Source of the DNA: Macropodus opercularis
Lineage: Eukaryota > Chordata > Actinopteri > Anabantiformes > Osphronemidae
Direction: 5' to 3'
Length of the DNA: 64,000 nucleotides
Assembly (NCBI GenBank): GCA_030770545.1
Contig: CM061099.1
Span: forward strand, 11,346,001-11,410,000
The notes under the pieces were generated by a model. That model searched no databases and was not told where the DNA came from. It was given only the letters and a program-made list of their open reading frames with translations. A program made the translations under genes and the position numbers. This document shows positions 10,901 through 22,454 of this stretch, one piece after another; position 1 is the stretch's first letter; every line of letters starts with the position of its first letter.

Positions 10901-13900
10901 TTAATTAACACATCTAACCTCAATGCGCTGCTGATTTCAAACAGGACTCTTATTTCTGTAAACTTGCTTTAATATGTTTTCATCCTTTACTGTTTTTGTT
11001 TTAATGTGTTCTGTGCAGAGTTTTTATTCATTGTTTGCTTTTGCTTGTCCTGCACACAGCATAAGCCTCATATGTCAGTGTTTGCACAACTCTGTTGTCT
11101 CTCAACCAGGAAGTGGATCGTATAATCACCCAGATGATGCGGGCTGCTGACTACCTGGGTTGGGATGTGACTGAACTCAGACCGGTACGAATCAAATTAC
11201 TTTTTTGATCTGCATAATTCCTTGAAAACTAATTTGATTAAAAAAAATGCTTCTCTTGGAGTTTGTCATAGACAAACAAATCCTCCATTAGAAATACTGA
11301 TCACAGATTGTGTTGTGAGTGAACAGGTGCTCACAGACATGATGGCAGCCATTGATGTTGACAACAGTGGGACTGTCACTCTGGAGGAATGGGTGAAGGG
11401 AGGCATGAACAACGTGCCTTTACTCGTCTTGCTCGGACTGAAGGTACAAACAATTTGTCGTCACGCACATCTTACATACTCACGCTGCTCTTGTCTTGTA
11501 AATTTAGCTCTCATGTGTGTATATCAATGTGCTTTTCTCAGGTGACTGAGAGGGACGGACAGCATAACTGGAGGATGAAGCATTTTAACAGACCCACCTA
11601 CTGTAGCGTATGCCTGAGCCTGCTGCTGGGCCTCGGGAAGCAGGGACTCTGCTGCACCTGTAAGAGCTGCCAGCAGGGGGCAGACGTGAACCTCACGTAG
11701 CACAGCCCGACTGTCTGCTATATGTCAATGTTGCTGCACATCCATATGCATCAAGATGCATATAATTAGTTAGAGCATCAGCTTTGAACACAGCCCAACA
11801 TTTGCCCGTTTGTCTCCTCACAGATTGCAAGTACACCGTCCACAGTCCGTGTGCCAACAAGACTTCTCACCCTTGTGCTCGGACCTTCGTCAGGTCTAAA
11901 ATGGATATTGGTGTAAGAAGCACAGTGTCCCTCCGCTGTCCGTTCCAAATGGAAGCAACCGTTACACGTTAACAGCGAACATCATGGTGCATTAGTCAGA
12001 ACTAAGTGCAACCCACCATCCAGATTAAAGCCAGTACAGTCTGCTCCGCACACCTGCCAAATGGTTTTGCATGTGCTGACGACGGCCTGTTACTGTCTTT
12101 TCCTGATGCATTGTCACAGCTCATTAATTCAGACTGTCTGTAATGAGCTGTGACAATATTTCCAGGATGCTTCCAGACGTTCAAGGTGCCAGTGTGTTTT
12201 AAAGGAACCTGATCTGGTGATTCACGCGTGTCAAGTCTATGATTATTCGTAAAACAATAAACCTATAGCTGTCCATAACTCCAGCAGCTGCTCTGCACTG
12301 CTGGGTTTGGTCTGTTGTGTGTCAGTGTGAAAAAAAACTGTAATTACATAATTTGTACATTGTTCATGCAGCTGCTGGAAAGTCCTGTGGATAGAAGTAG
12401 AATGGAAGACATAAAACGTATAAATCTATTTATATAGGAATAAAACTCCACTTTCTCCTTTTCTGTGTCTCAGATAGCGGCTCACGACTGGATCAGAGCC
12501 GACTGTAACTCCACAAAGTGTCAGGTCTGCCACAAGAAGATCAAAACTTTTGCGGGGAATCGCTGCGTGTGGTGCCAGGAGACGGTGAGCACCGTGTGTG
12601 ATGCTGACACATTAATAGCACTGGACTCCGTCTTCCTGCATTGACTGAGTGTTTGTTCTCTTTAAGCGTCATGATGAGTGTGTTTTCTCCGGCTTATCGT
12701 CCTGTGATTGTGGGTCACTAAGAGATCACATACTGCCTCCATGGGCAATATACACAGTCTCCAAGGTGAAATGAGCAGCGCAGCCAAACATACTGTAACC
12801 AGAGCAATTTATCTATTGCAGTTTTAGGCTTTAAGCAGCATCTGTTTTCCGTTGTCCGCAGGAAGAGGACAGCCTGTTAAATGTTACTCCTGATGGCCAC
12901 AACCTGCAGGTCTGCTTTCATCAGCTCTTTCTCTCTGTGACGTTGTGCACTGTAGTTATTTGTAGTGTTACAAATAACGTGGCCTTCATTTCACAATAAG
13001 TGAGCTCACTCTGCTCGTGGGATCATGCAAAGCCTTGAGTTGCTCAAAGGGCCTGGATTGGTTTTTATTCTTTTATTGATACTGCACATTGCACCTCTAT
13101 ATACACATATATAAGTTTCTATTATTTCAAATTTATTAAATTCACCATAATGTTGAACTGCAGACGAGTTGTAGACCAATCATAAAGGCAGCAGGACGCC
13201 CCTGAGCCGCAGCAAAGGGTCTGACTGTGTTTGAAAATGAGCTGTTTTGGTTTATAAGTGAAGCGTGTTCATCTGATGTGTGTTCTTCTACAGGTGGTTC
13301 CAGTGGCGGGCACCCACCCGCTGCTGGTGTTTGTAAACCCTAAAAGTGGAGGAAAGCAGGGTGACAGGTGAGAAACTTAACCCTTTCATGCATAGCGGTC
13401 ACTACAGTTGACAGCTATTTAAAAACAGTTTTCTTGTATTCACATGGGTTCTGACTGAGACGTTGCATATAATCCACTTCTGTGGACGCTAGTGCGTTAG
13501 TCTGTTACACTGCCACCCATTGGTCAGCCACTGTAAGTGTAAAAATAATTCTTGAAACCAAGATGGCCGACAGAAAGCCAGAAAGGCCGACCACCTCAGG
13601 AATATCTTGCCAATCCTTTTATAGGAGGAGACCCTTGGAGGTAAAAAAAATATGATAACATCAAGTACACCCTAAAGAAACATAGTGTTGTTAAATTTTC
13701 AAAGTATTGATTTTATCTTGGGAGGAAATTTGGATTATTTATCTGTCCACTAATTTGGACATCATGTATTGTTGGTTATATTTCAACAACAATTCATTTT
13801 ATTATCAGAACTTTGTTTGTATTGTAAATAATATAGTTGCAATACCTTTTTGGCTGTAAATCAATCTATGTATGCTATTACAATGTAATTAGCAGTTTTT

Positions 13901-16640
13901 AAGTAAGTAAGTAAGTTCTATTATGTGAATAATAGGTAATGTGTATATATATTGTATAAGTGCAGAGCGTGATAGAAAGGCCTACAGGATAGTGGGGAAA
14001 ATTCCATCCGGATCAGGTAAGGATGATTCTAGTAGCAGTGATGAAGAATGGCTGCTAGAAAAAGAAGGATTAGCCAGTAGTGAAACTGAGGATGCTGAGG
14101 AAGTTGAGGATGCGGATGCTGAGGGAGTTGAGGATGCGGATGCTGAGGGAGTTGAGTGTGAGGATGCATGCGGTGTCTTGTGGCTTTGTGCCCTGGGTGC
14201 TTTGGCAATTTTCATACAAGATAGACTTAGTGAAATGATGCACAACTCACTAAAGCAGACCATGCAGCTAAATTCCATCTAAAATTGTGAAAACTGTTGA
14301 CAATATTTTTGATAGAATATGTTCAAAAAGGAAGAGTTTAGTGATTTTGCGATGCATTGAGCAATGTTATAAAACGTTAACAAAATTATAAACGGTAGTA
14401 ACAACCTTTCAAAAATATTTTTTTAGCTTTGAGATATAATTTCATTCTGTGTTTCTGTGAAATAGTTTCCTCCTTAAATTCATGCAGTCCACGTGAGTGG
14501 ACAGGTGAAGAACTCATTGAAAGTTACAAGTTAAAAAAAAAAAAGTTCAGTTTTTGTTTTTTTATGCCCAAAGGGTAATAAAAGCACAGAGAAAAAAAAT
14601 CTTGACTGTGGCTTTCATAATTCATGCATGAAAGGGTTAAGGTGTGGCTATGACTGTACAAGTACTGGGGTCATACTGGCATTTACCGTCTGCTTTCACG
14701 TCCTCGTTATTTGAGAGCTCTTTGTCTTTGTGTTTCTACAGAGTGCTCAGGAAGTTTCAGTACCTTCTCAACCCACGTCAAGTATACAACCTTACCAGCG
14801 GGGGTCCTGGTCCTGGGTACAGTCGGTCACTAATGTCGGACTTAGACTTTGACTGTACGCCTCAGTTTCTTCTCGTAAATGTCGACTCTGTGTTTTCAGG
14901 CTGCACTTCTTTCGCAATCTGTGCGAGTACAGGATCTTGGTGTGTGGAGGAGACGGCACAGTCGGGTGGCTGTTGGACGCAATAGGTACTGCACTTCCTT
15001 CTTGCTTTGTGCTGACACGGCGAGTCTATCTCTGAGGCTAAGTGATGTGTGATTTCAGACAAAGCCGAGCTCCAGGTGCGTCCACCGGTAGCTGTCCTGC
15101 CTCTGGGCACTGGGAACGACCTGGCCCGCTGTCTACGCTGGGGTGGAGGTAAAGCCAGCAGCATATAAACTCAAAACCAATCCTTTAATCAGCTATAGGC
15201 ATCATATGTCCCTTTTTTTTTTAAATCCTACTCAAGGTTACGAGGGCTCAGACTTGAAGGAGATCCTGAAGGAGATTGAAGCCAGCGAGTTAGTTCCCAT
15301 GGACCGTTGGAGCATCCAGGTCATACCGAATAATCCTCAAAACGCTGGCGATCCTGTGCCCTATGAGATTATCAACAACTATTTCTCTGTCGGAGTGGTG
15401 AGTCAGACATTCTTGTGAAGTCTGACAGACGTCAGTAGAAAGTGGAAAACGTTGGCCAAAAGTTGACCTAATGTGATTGCATTACTGTCCATGTGATCAG
15501 GATGCATCTATTGCTCATCGTTTCCACTCGATGAGAGAGAAACATCCTCACAGATTCAGCAGCAGGTGGGGAGTCACAGTGATTCTTTGAATACTACTAA
15601 AAAGGCGTAAAAGACAGTTTTATCCTTATTAAGTGCTTACTGTTTTCAAGAATGAAGAACAAACTTTGGTATTTTGAGTTCGCCACTTCTGAGACGCTCT
15701 CTGCCTCTTGCAAGAAGCTGAAGGACTGTCTCACCATTGAGGTGAACATTTCATTTGCTGCCGTGTAGCTAATAATTTATGTTTCAGACAGTAGTTTACA
15801 ACTCGCTGTTGTGTTTCCACCAGTGCTGTGGGAGGCGTCTGGACCTGAGCAGTGTGTCTTTGGAGGCCATAGCTGTCCTCAACATACCCAGCATTCACGG
15901 AGGCTCCAACCTCTGGGGCGAGTCCAAGAAGGCTGACGGTGTTCCAGTAGTGGAACCCAGCGAGGTCATCACTGACGCTGAAGTTCTTAAAACTGTTTCA
16001 CAGGGTAAGACTGGGCTGGTTGGACCATGTGCACTGTCCTGCATCACGAGTCCTTGAGGCAGCTCACTGTGTCTGTGCGTGTCCTCTGCAGACATGAGTG
16101 ATAAACGTTTGGAGGTGGTGGGTCTGGAAGGAGTTTTGGAGATGGGACAAATTTACACTGGACTAAAGAGTGCGGGGCACAGACTGGCACAGGCCTCTCA
16201 AATTACCATCAGGTTGTATACTTTCATCTACACTAAGATGAATCAGAACAATATTTGATCTTCGTGTGATTTATTATTATGCGGTGTCATAATGCTCCTG
16301 TACATTCTAAACGGTGCAGTGAAGGTAACTTTGGCTGTTGCTTCTTTGTGTGTGCAGGACAATCAAAGCTCTGCCCATGCAAATTGATGGGGAACCTTGG
16401 ATGCAGCCTCCCTGTACTGTGAGTGTTATTAACAATTCAGTGCTAAGGACACTGAACGTGGTTTATCAAAGATGCTGATGACACCAACGCAGTGTGCAAA
16501 AGCTTTTCAGAAGGGCTCTTCATACTGTTGTTGAAATGTCCTTGTTTTTTTATTTCTAGATCCACATAACTCACAAGAATCAAGCTAACATGCTCATGGC
16601 TTCACCAACCAAACCATCCAGCTTCTTTCACCTCAAGTAG
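7973..16640 (+). CDS. dgka: Diacylglycerol kinase alpha (type I DGK)
   Basis: Twenty-three coding exons: 7973-8045, 9404-9480, 9802-9952, 10181-10255, 10347-10396, 11110-11184, 11327-11443, 11542-11659, 11824-11912, 12474-12584, 12667-12765, 12862-12909, 13294-13367, 14742-14816, 14900-14985, 15059-15148, 15237-15397, 15501-15565, 15651-15741, 15824-16004, 16092-16212, 16358-16418 and 16560-16640. They give 722 residues in frame (human DGKA 735). Domain order: recoverin-like N-terminus; two EF-hands (loops DKDGNGLLDSSE, about residue 132, and DVDNSGTVTLEE, about 180); two cysteine/histidine-rich C1 domains (about 210-260 and 279-330); catalytic domain with VNPKSGGKQG, GGDGT (about 427) and LPLGTGNDLAR; accessory domain ending ITHKNQ. 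The enzyme phosphorylates diacylglycerol to phosphatidic acid at membranes and is calcium-activated. Confidence 0.95.
12110..12157. repeat. Perfect 17-bp inverted repeat in a dgka intron
   Basis: The arms at 12110-12126 (ATTGTCACAGCTCATTA) and 12141-12157 are exact reverse complements with a 14-base loop. Beyond a 4-5 base bulge the pairing resumes (TCCTG at 12101-12105 with CAGGA downstream). This gives a hairpin of roughly 22 pairs within the intron between the exons ending at 11912 and starting at 12474. Confidence 0.75.
13381..14636 (+). mobile_element. piggyBac-type DNA transposon, non-autonomous, in a dgka intron
   Basis: The element is bounded by TTAA on both sides (13377-13380 and 14637-14640). 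It has perfect 13-bp terminal inverted repeats, CCCTTTCATGCAT at 13381-13393 and its complement at 14624-14636. TTAA target duplication and CCC...GGG ends are the hallmarks of piggyBac. At 1256 bp it is too short for a complete transposase (about 550-600 residues in the family). It holds one open frame of 113 codons (13941-14282) with an acidic Ser/Asp/Glu-rich stretch like the N-terminus of piggyBac transposases, and no recognisable catalytic aspartate domain. It contains a 24-bp tandem repeat (two copies, 14103-14150). It lies in dgka sense between the exons ending 13367 and starting 14742, so splicing removes it. Confidence 0.85.
13941..14282 (+). pseudogene. Acidic remnant ORF inside the piggyBac-type element
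   Basis: The 113-codon frame is rich in Ser, Asp and Glu (for example DDSSSSDEEWLLEKEG). It carries a duplicated EDADAEGV-type unit from a 24-bp DNA repeat, then a hydrophobic tail. It resembles only the acidic N-terminal region that precedes the DDE/D catalytic core in piggyBac transposases. It is most likely a relic left by internal deletion, and translation is not expected. Confidence 0.5.
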
Positions 16641-17085
16641 AGCAGCAGTGACACCTTTGCCATCACAGCAGTCCACCCAGTAAAAGGTTTTCATGTGTAC
16701 GCGTTTTCACCAAATCCCTGATATAGTGCAAAAGTATTTAACGTACATTGTTTTGCACACTGACCAGAATAAAAGTGCACAATTCATCCCTCAACGCTGC
16801 TATCGTGTGCCAACTTACATATTTGTTTTGTAAACACCACTGTTTACCTTCAGTAGACGGATACGTGTTATATTTACTCGAGGTGTCTTGTTGAGTTTCC
16901 TCTGTACTTCCTAATGCAGCTGGTGATGAACTGGCTGTGTTTGGCTTTTACAAGGCCACAGCAGTTCACCCTGTTCAACAGCTACCTGTTCTTCAGACCT
17001 ACTTCACTGTCAGTGTTTATTCAGCTGAAAGAAAAATACATCATGTGTTTTAATCTTGTTATTTTACTCATTAAATAAATGTTGC
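16641..17085 (+). other. dgka: dgka 3' UTR
   Basis: This sequence follows the dgka stop. Two canonical AATAAA signals are present, at 16768-16773 and 17074-17079, suggesting short and longer 3' UTR forms. No coding sequence is seen. Confidence 0.55.
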
Positions 17086-18380
17086 TGAAAAAAAGTGAGG
17101 AAAACTTGAATGTTGCTGAATGTAGTTGTATAAATATTTGCTCACATAACTTGCTTAGTGCTGGAGGCGATGACATATGAATAGATTTCCTGCATTGTCA
17201 GAGTTTAGTAAAAACATTGTTGTATTTAATAAATGAGTGTGTTGGACATGACTAATGATTATATCATCAGTGATACTATTCTTGACATGATCGTCTTAGC
17301 CACAACAATCTCACATTGCCGAGGCTGCTTAAAATATACTGACTTTTTCACTATTATTGATTATGTCTGACATATAGATTGTGTTGTGTTTTTCCAGTAT
17401 AACACGTCACGTAACACGTTTCAGTGAAGTTCATACATCAATATTTATCCATCTGTCCACAGACTGATCAACCTGTGAATAGTCAGGGAACGGAAATATT
17501 TAGTGTTCAATTGTTTGTGTGTTGATGCATAGTGCACGTCTGTTTCGTGTGTGACCTTGCACGCACGGGAACAAGTCCGAAAACATATCTACACATCTAC
17601 AGTGTTGACGTTTTGAATTTCTACACAGCAGTTCCACAAGATCTTCCTCCTGAGAAACTCTTTACTGCTTCTCACCTCGTTGGATGCTTCTCCCTTACTT
17701 CATTCTTTAAAAAGATCTCGCCCAGAGAGCCCTGGAGAGGGCTCGAGTGTTACTGTATGTTGTTTCTTTTTTACTGGTTGTTGTGGAGAAGTTATGACAT
17801 AACAGGTATTAAGTGATGATTAAACTGATGCTGACGAAGGGACGACGGCAGCTGTGACTGTGAAACGCATAGTGCAAATGGCTGATCGTCGGTCATTGAT
17901 ATTTAGCATGTCCGAAAAACTATTCCCTGAGAGGATTCATTGTCTAAACACCGTCCACATAGAAACTTCAGTAAACTGTCCAAAATCCAGCGCATTCATA
18001 TCACACGATGTTACACTGTCCATATCAACAACAAATTATACTATAAATGTAAATAAGCCTTCATTTCCTTTGTTTGTTTTATATAAAGCCTGTGTTGATG
18101 TCGGCTAACTCGAACTCTTAGGGTAGTTTTTATTTTCCTTCTAGACTTTACTTGGATGATATCTGGGGTATTTCTCGATGTTCCACGAAAATAAAACTCC
18201 CATCATGAAGAAGAGCCTCAGGTGTTTCCTGGTGAGTCCTGCTGTGCGCGTATAAAACCTACATTTCCACTCACAAACCGGCTGCGCCTCCAAACCTCCG
18301 TCTATTTTTAGCCTTTTTTCATCCAGTAATAGCCCCACGTGAGCGCCGCTGTCGGTTATATTTAGCTCGTACGCTCCCCC
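17086..18380. other. Intergenic between dgka and nr4a1
   Basis: AT-rich sequence without supportable exons. Open frames here (for example 17532-17816) show no family signature and have no supporting splice context. Confidence 0.5.
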
Positions 18381-18658
18381 GGCTCTTGCGTCAATGGAAT
18401 CCCGCGCGTGCGTCACACGCGGAACGTCTGCGCGAGCGCCGCGCTCATTGGCTGGCGAGCCGGAACATTCCAACGCCCCGTTCACCATGTTTGGGCACGG
18501 ACCCACCTTTCAGACGCTGCAGCCAAAATAAAATAGAGAGTATGGAGCCGCCAGCGCTGGTCCGAGCCAGTGTGTGTGTGAGTGTGTCTGGATGAGTGTG
18601 TGCTGCACTCTGTGGAATAAATGAACAGCTTTAAACTCCGGATATTTACCTGAACCAG
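18381..18658 (+). promoter_or_regulatory. nr4a1: nr4a1 promoter and non-coding exon 1
   Basis: A GC-rich CpG block holds two TGCGTCA elements (18387-18393 and 18409-18415), an inverted CCAAT box (ATTGG, 18447-18451), a CArG-like CCATGTTTGG (18485-18494, one non-A/T base in the core) and an A/T-rich TATA-like stretch (about 18525-18535). A splice donor, AACCAG|GTGAGT at 18658, closes the presumed untranslated first exon, which starts somewhere near 18550. TGCGTCA elements and CArG-type serum response elements are known controls of mammalian Nur77/NGFI-B as an immediate-early gene. Site function here is inferred. Confidence 0.6.
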
Positions 18659-19999
18659 GTGAGTGAAAGCTACGTATAGCAGGCGTTTTCATGTCATTGT
18701 TGCTGGTGGGTGATGTGCTGTGATGCTTCCCTTAAAGCGTCTTTATAACTACTTTCATTCGTATCTAACTCATATGACAAGACTGACTGGACAGTTATTT
18801 GATTCGTTATACACTGGACTGTTATTGAAATATAACGTTTAGGGAGGATGTGGGTCAGTGGATACAGTCTAGTAGAGTCCTGCAAGTCCCACCTCCGTGA
18901 AGTTTACTGTGAAACTTAAAATGACGAGGTGCTAATTTTACTACACTGCTCCTTATATATAAGGGAACTACCTACAAATCTAAAACAAATAACACCATAC
19001 CAGCAGCAGAAATAAAGCTCATAAAGCTATAAAACTGACTCTAGGTCTACTAATGTTCAGTTGAATTATTATGGAAACACTACTTCTTTACATAGCAGTG
19101 TAATTTATTAAAGTTACTTATAATATTACTGTTTCAGCTATGCAGTACACGCGCACTTAGAACTTTCTTGCAAGCTTGTCACTTGTTTTCTCACGTAAGC
19201 GGTGCACAAGATGCATCTGTATGTCTTCCACTTACTGACTACTGATCTAACATGACTGGGCGTCACATGTGGGTGTGTTGCTATACGAAGAGACATTGAT
19301 GGGGTGTATTTATAGGACGTAAATCACATGCCGAGTAGTGTGATCTACCCAACAACACTTTAAAGTCTAACTTCAAAGTTTGAACTTGATCAGAATGATC
19401 CGATTTCATAAAATGTGAAAAGCATTTAGTAATAAAAGAAAAGCATAGATAGGAAGTTAGCACTTGTACACGCCCCTCCAGTCAACCATGCAGCCATGCA
19501 CACACACATAAACAGGTTTTGCCATTTCACCTGGCACTTATCCCACACTGACATACAATCTGACCCCCCCCCGGTATATTCCCTGTGGAAGAGGGTTGCC
19601 CACCGCTGAAGAAGGTTTTTCAGAGCATTAGCAGCTGGTAAGACAATATCTGACAACATGTGATTGCTCCACTGGATCACTCTCTGCATTTTCTAAAGAG
19701 AACTGATAGGCTGAACAAATGTCATAGAGGGGAAGTGAAGCCATGTTCCCTCTCAGTGTTAATATAGGCAATGGTAGCTGGTCTTACCAGCCTGGTACTG
19801 ACTTGATTTTGAAGAAAATTATTGCCAAACAGTGAAACGTGTTCTACGTATGGCCTCACCATACGTAAAAAGACATATTCTCACAATATTTGATCTTAAA
19901 TATCTTGAATTATAATTGTGCATGAACTGTGTTTACCTTACATGGACAAACACTGGCATTATTTTTGCTGGTGGTCATTGTTGCTGTCCTCTGTCCTAG
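18659..19999 (+). other. nr4a1: nr4a1 intron 1
   Basis: This 1.3-kb intron separates the non-coding exon 1 donor (18659) from the acceptor ending at 19999. It contains a short poly-C run (19563-19571). No other feature could be supported. Confidence 0.6.
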
Positions 20000-20001
20000 A
20001 G

Positions 20002-22454
20002 ATGCCCTGTGTACAAACCCAGTACGCATCCTTGCCCCATGACACTTACTTCAGCTCTGAGTTCTTGAACCTCGACCTCGGTGCCAAACTGATGATGGAC
20101 GTCAGTGGCCAAAAGGACCAGCTGTCTACATCTTCGTTGCCCAGCATCAACACCTTGGTGGGGAATGGCTACGTGGGGGAGTTCGATGCTTATTCCTGCA
20201 AGATTACCACCTCTCCTCCTGCCGCTACAGTTTCATTTAACCACGCCACAGGAGCTGAGAGCTCCAGCCTTCACATGCAGAACCAGGCCTTCAAACTAGA
20301 CGATCTCCAGGTGTATGGCTGTTACCCAGGCTCCTTTGCGCTCAGCTGCTTTGATGAAACACTGTCATCGTGTGGCTCAGACTACTACGGCAGCCCAGCC
20401 TACGCTGCTGCTTCTCCTCCAACGCCAGGTTTTCAAACCCAAACTGCACCTGTGTGGGATTCCCCTTTCAGCCCTTACCCCTCCGCCCCCATGTCCTCCG
20501 TTGCTGATAAGGCCGTCATGGCACAGCAGTTCTCCTTTTTCACTTTCAGCCCTGCACCTGAGCAGCACTCACCACTGGGACAACATCAGGATGCTCAGCC
20601 AGGCCCAGATGACACGTTCTTCCTGCCTAGTCAGCAGCATGTTTCGCCTCTTCATTGTCCCCCCATGTCCCTGGAACACGGACCTCTGGAAAGCCCCAGG
20701 ATAGTGGAGGGAACCATGGCATCTCCTAAAACCCCCAATCCAGGAGCCAGTGAGGGTCGCTGTGCGGTTTGTGGTGACAGTGCGTCCTGTCAGCACTATG
20801 GAGTCCGCACCTGTGAGGGCTGCAAAGGCTTCTTCAAGGTAAAAAAAAACGTTGAGTAAAGTATTGTTGGATTTAATGAGCTTACAAATGTAAATATGTG
20901 TAAATATGTGTCAGCCCTTTAAACTCAAACCTATGGGGGTAGGAAACTGGAAAAAAAAACTGGTGGATCATTTTAGACATACTATTAAAAGATACTAACT
21001 CTGATAAAGATGAGGATTTTATGTGAGATGAAACACAGTGATCCGTGTGCATTTCTGTCATGTTCACACGCCTTCATCTTCATAAACATTTAGTAATATT
21101 TTTCATTTCCATCTGACAGCGAACTGTGCAGAAAAATGCAAAGTATGTGTGTCTTGCCAATAAAGACTGTCCAGTGGACAAGAGGAGGAGAAATCGCTGC
21201 CAGTTCTGCCGTTTCCAGAAGTGTCTCGTGGTGGGAATGGTCAAAGAAGGTAACGCAATGTCTGACCTGGAGTAACTAATGTTTACTTTAATGAAACCAC
21301 AGAGTGACAGACATGTACGCAACCAAAGATCAGGTTGACGCTGACGTTCCCCTCTTTTCTGTTCGTTAGTTGTTCGCACAGACAGCCTCAAAGGTCGTCG
21401 GGGTCGCCTGCCCTCCAAACCCAAGTCTGTGCCCGAGGCTTCGTCCACAACCCCCAGCGTCAACATCATTTCCTCTCTTGTAAGGTCCCATTTAGAGTCA
21501 AATCCAACGAGGGAAAAGCTCGACTACTCCAAGGTAAATCTTGACGCGGTTGTTTTATAGAGAATCGATTAATGAAAACCTTTTATTGCCTTGACCCTCC
21601 TCTTACTTCCTTCTTTAGTACCAGGAGACAGTGGACAACCTAAAAGAAAAGGAGGACGCTCATGACATCCAGCAGTTCTATGACCTGCTGAGTGGTGCTT
21701 TGGATGTGATCAGAAACTGGGCTGAGACCATCCCAGGGTTCACAGACTTCTGCACGGAGGACCAGGAGCTGCTCCTTGAGTCTGCATTTGTTGAGCTCTT
21801 CATCCTTCGATTAGCGTACAGGTTGGTCACTGGCACGTGTACTTGTTTGTACATGCTACATGCAACGTTATGATCTTACTAAGCGGATCCTAAAAGTAAC
21901 GGCTTTTCACTGTGCAGGTCAAATCCAGAGAAGAACAAGCTGGTCTTCTGCAATGGCGTGGTCCTTCACCGACGGCAGTGCGTTCGCAGCTTTGGTGACT
22001 GGATTGACTCCATCATGGATTTCTCTCACAGCCTTCATCGCATGAACTTGGACATCAATATGTTTGCCTGCCTTGCAGCACTCGTCATCATCACTGGTAA
22101 GAGCGTTTGCTCCTGTTCACCTCTTATGATTTTTAAATGTTCTATTTCTTTTTAAGATGTTGTTCCTAAATAGAAGTTCTTATCCACCTAGATCGTCACG
22201 GCCTCAAAGAACCCAAAAGGGTTGAGGACTTTCAGAATCACCTTATCACTTGTTTAAGGGAGCACGTGAGTGGAAACGGATCAGAGCCAGGCCGGACCCA
22301 GCCCAACTATCTTTCTCGTCTCCTGGGAAAGCTCCCCGAACTCAGGACTCTGTGCACACAGGGACTGCAGCGTATCTTCTACCTGAAACTAGAGGACCTG
22401 GTCCCGCCTCCACCGATTGTGGAGAAAATCTTCATGGATACGCTGCCTTTCTGA
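20002..22454 (+). CDS. nr4a1: Nuclear receptor NR4A1 (Nur77/NGFI-B)
   Basis: Coding exons 20002-20838, 21120-21249, 21370-21533, 21619-21821, 21918-22096 and 22192-22454 give 591 residues (human 598). The start is the ATG two bases after the acceptor TCCTAG, giving MPCVQTQY as in the family; an upstream in-frame ATG at 19918 lies in the intron. The N-terminal region is a Ser/Pro-rich activation domain. The two C4 zinc fingers begin at CAVCGDSASC, with P-box CEGCKGFF split by the first coding intron, and continue through CQFCRFQKC. The A-box RRGRLPSKPK follows. The ligand-binding-like domain runs to the conserved end KIFMDTLPF. NR4A1 is an orphan, ligand-independent immediate-early transcription factor binding NBRE sites (AAAGGTCA) in the nucleus. 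Confidence 0.97.

Noticed and set aside
13982..14278. 98-codon minus-strand Ser/Ala-rich frame inside the piggyBac-type element
   Set aside because: It is the complement of the acidic repeat frame; the transposase-like composition is on the plus strand.
19918..20001. In-frame ATG upstream of the nr4a1 start, extending the protein by 28 residues
   Set aside because: A splice acceptor ends at 19999 and MPCVQTQY is the conserved family start; the extension is intronic.
20315..20704. 129-codon frame overlapping nr4a1 exon 2
   Set aside because: A shadow frame of the Ser/Pro-rich, GC-rich nr4a1 coding sequence with no family similarity.
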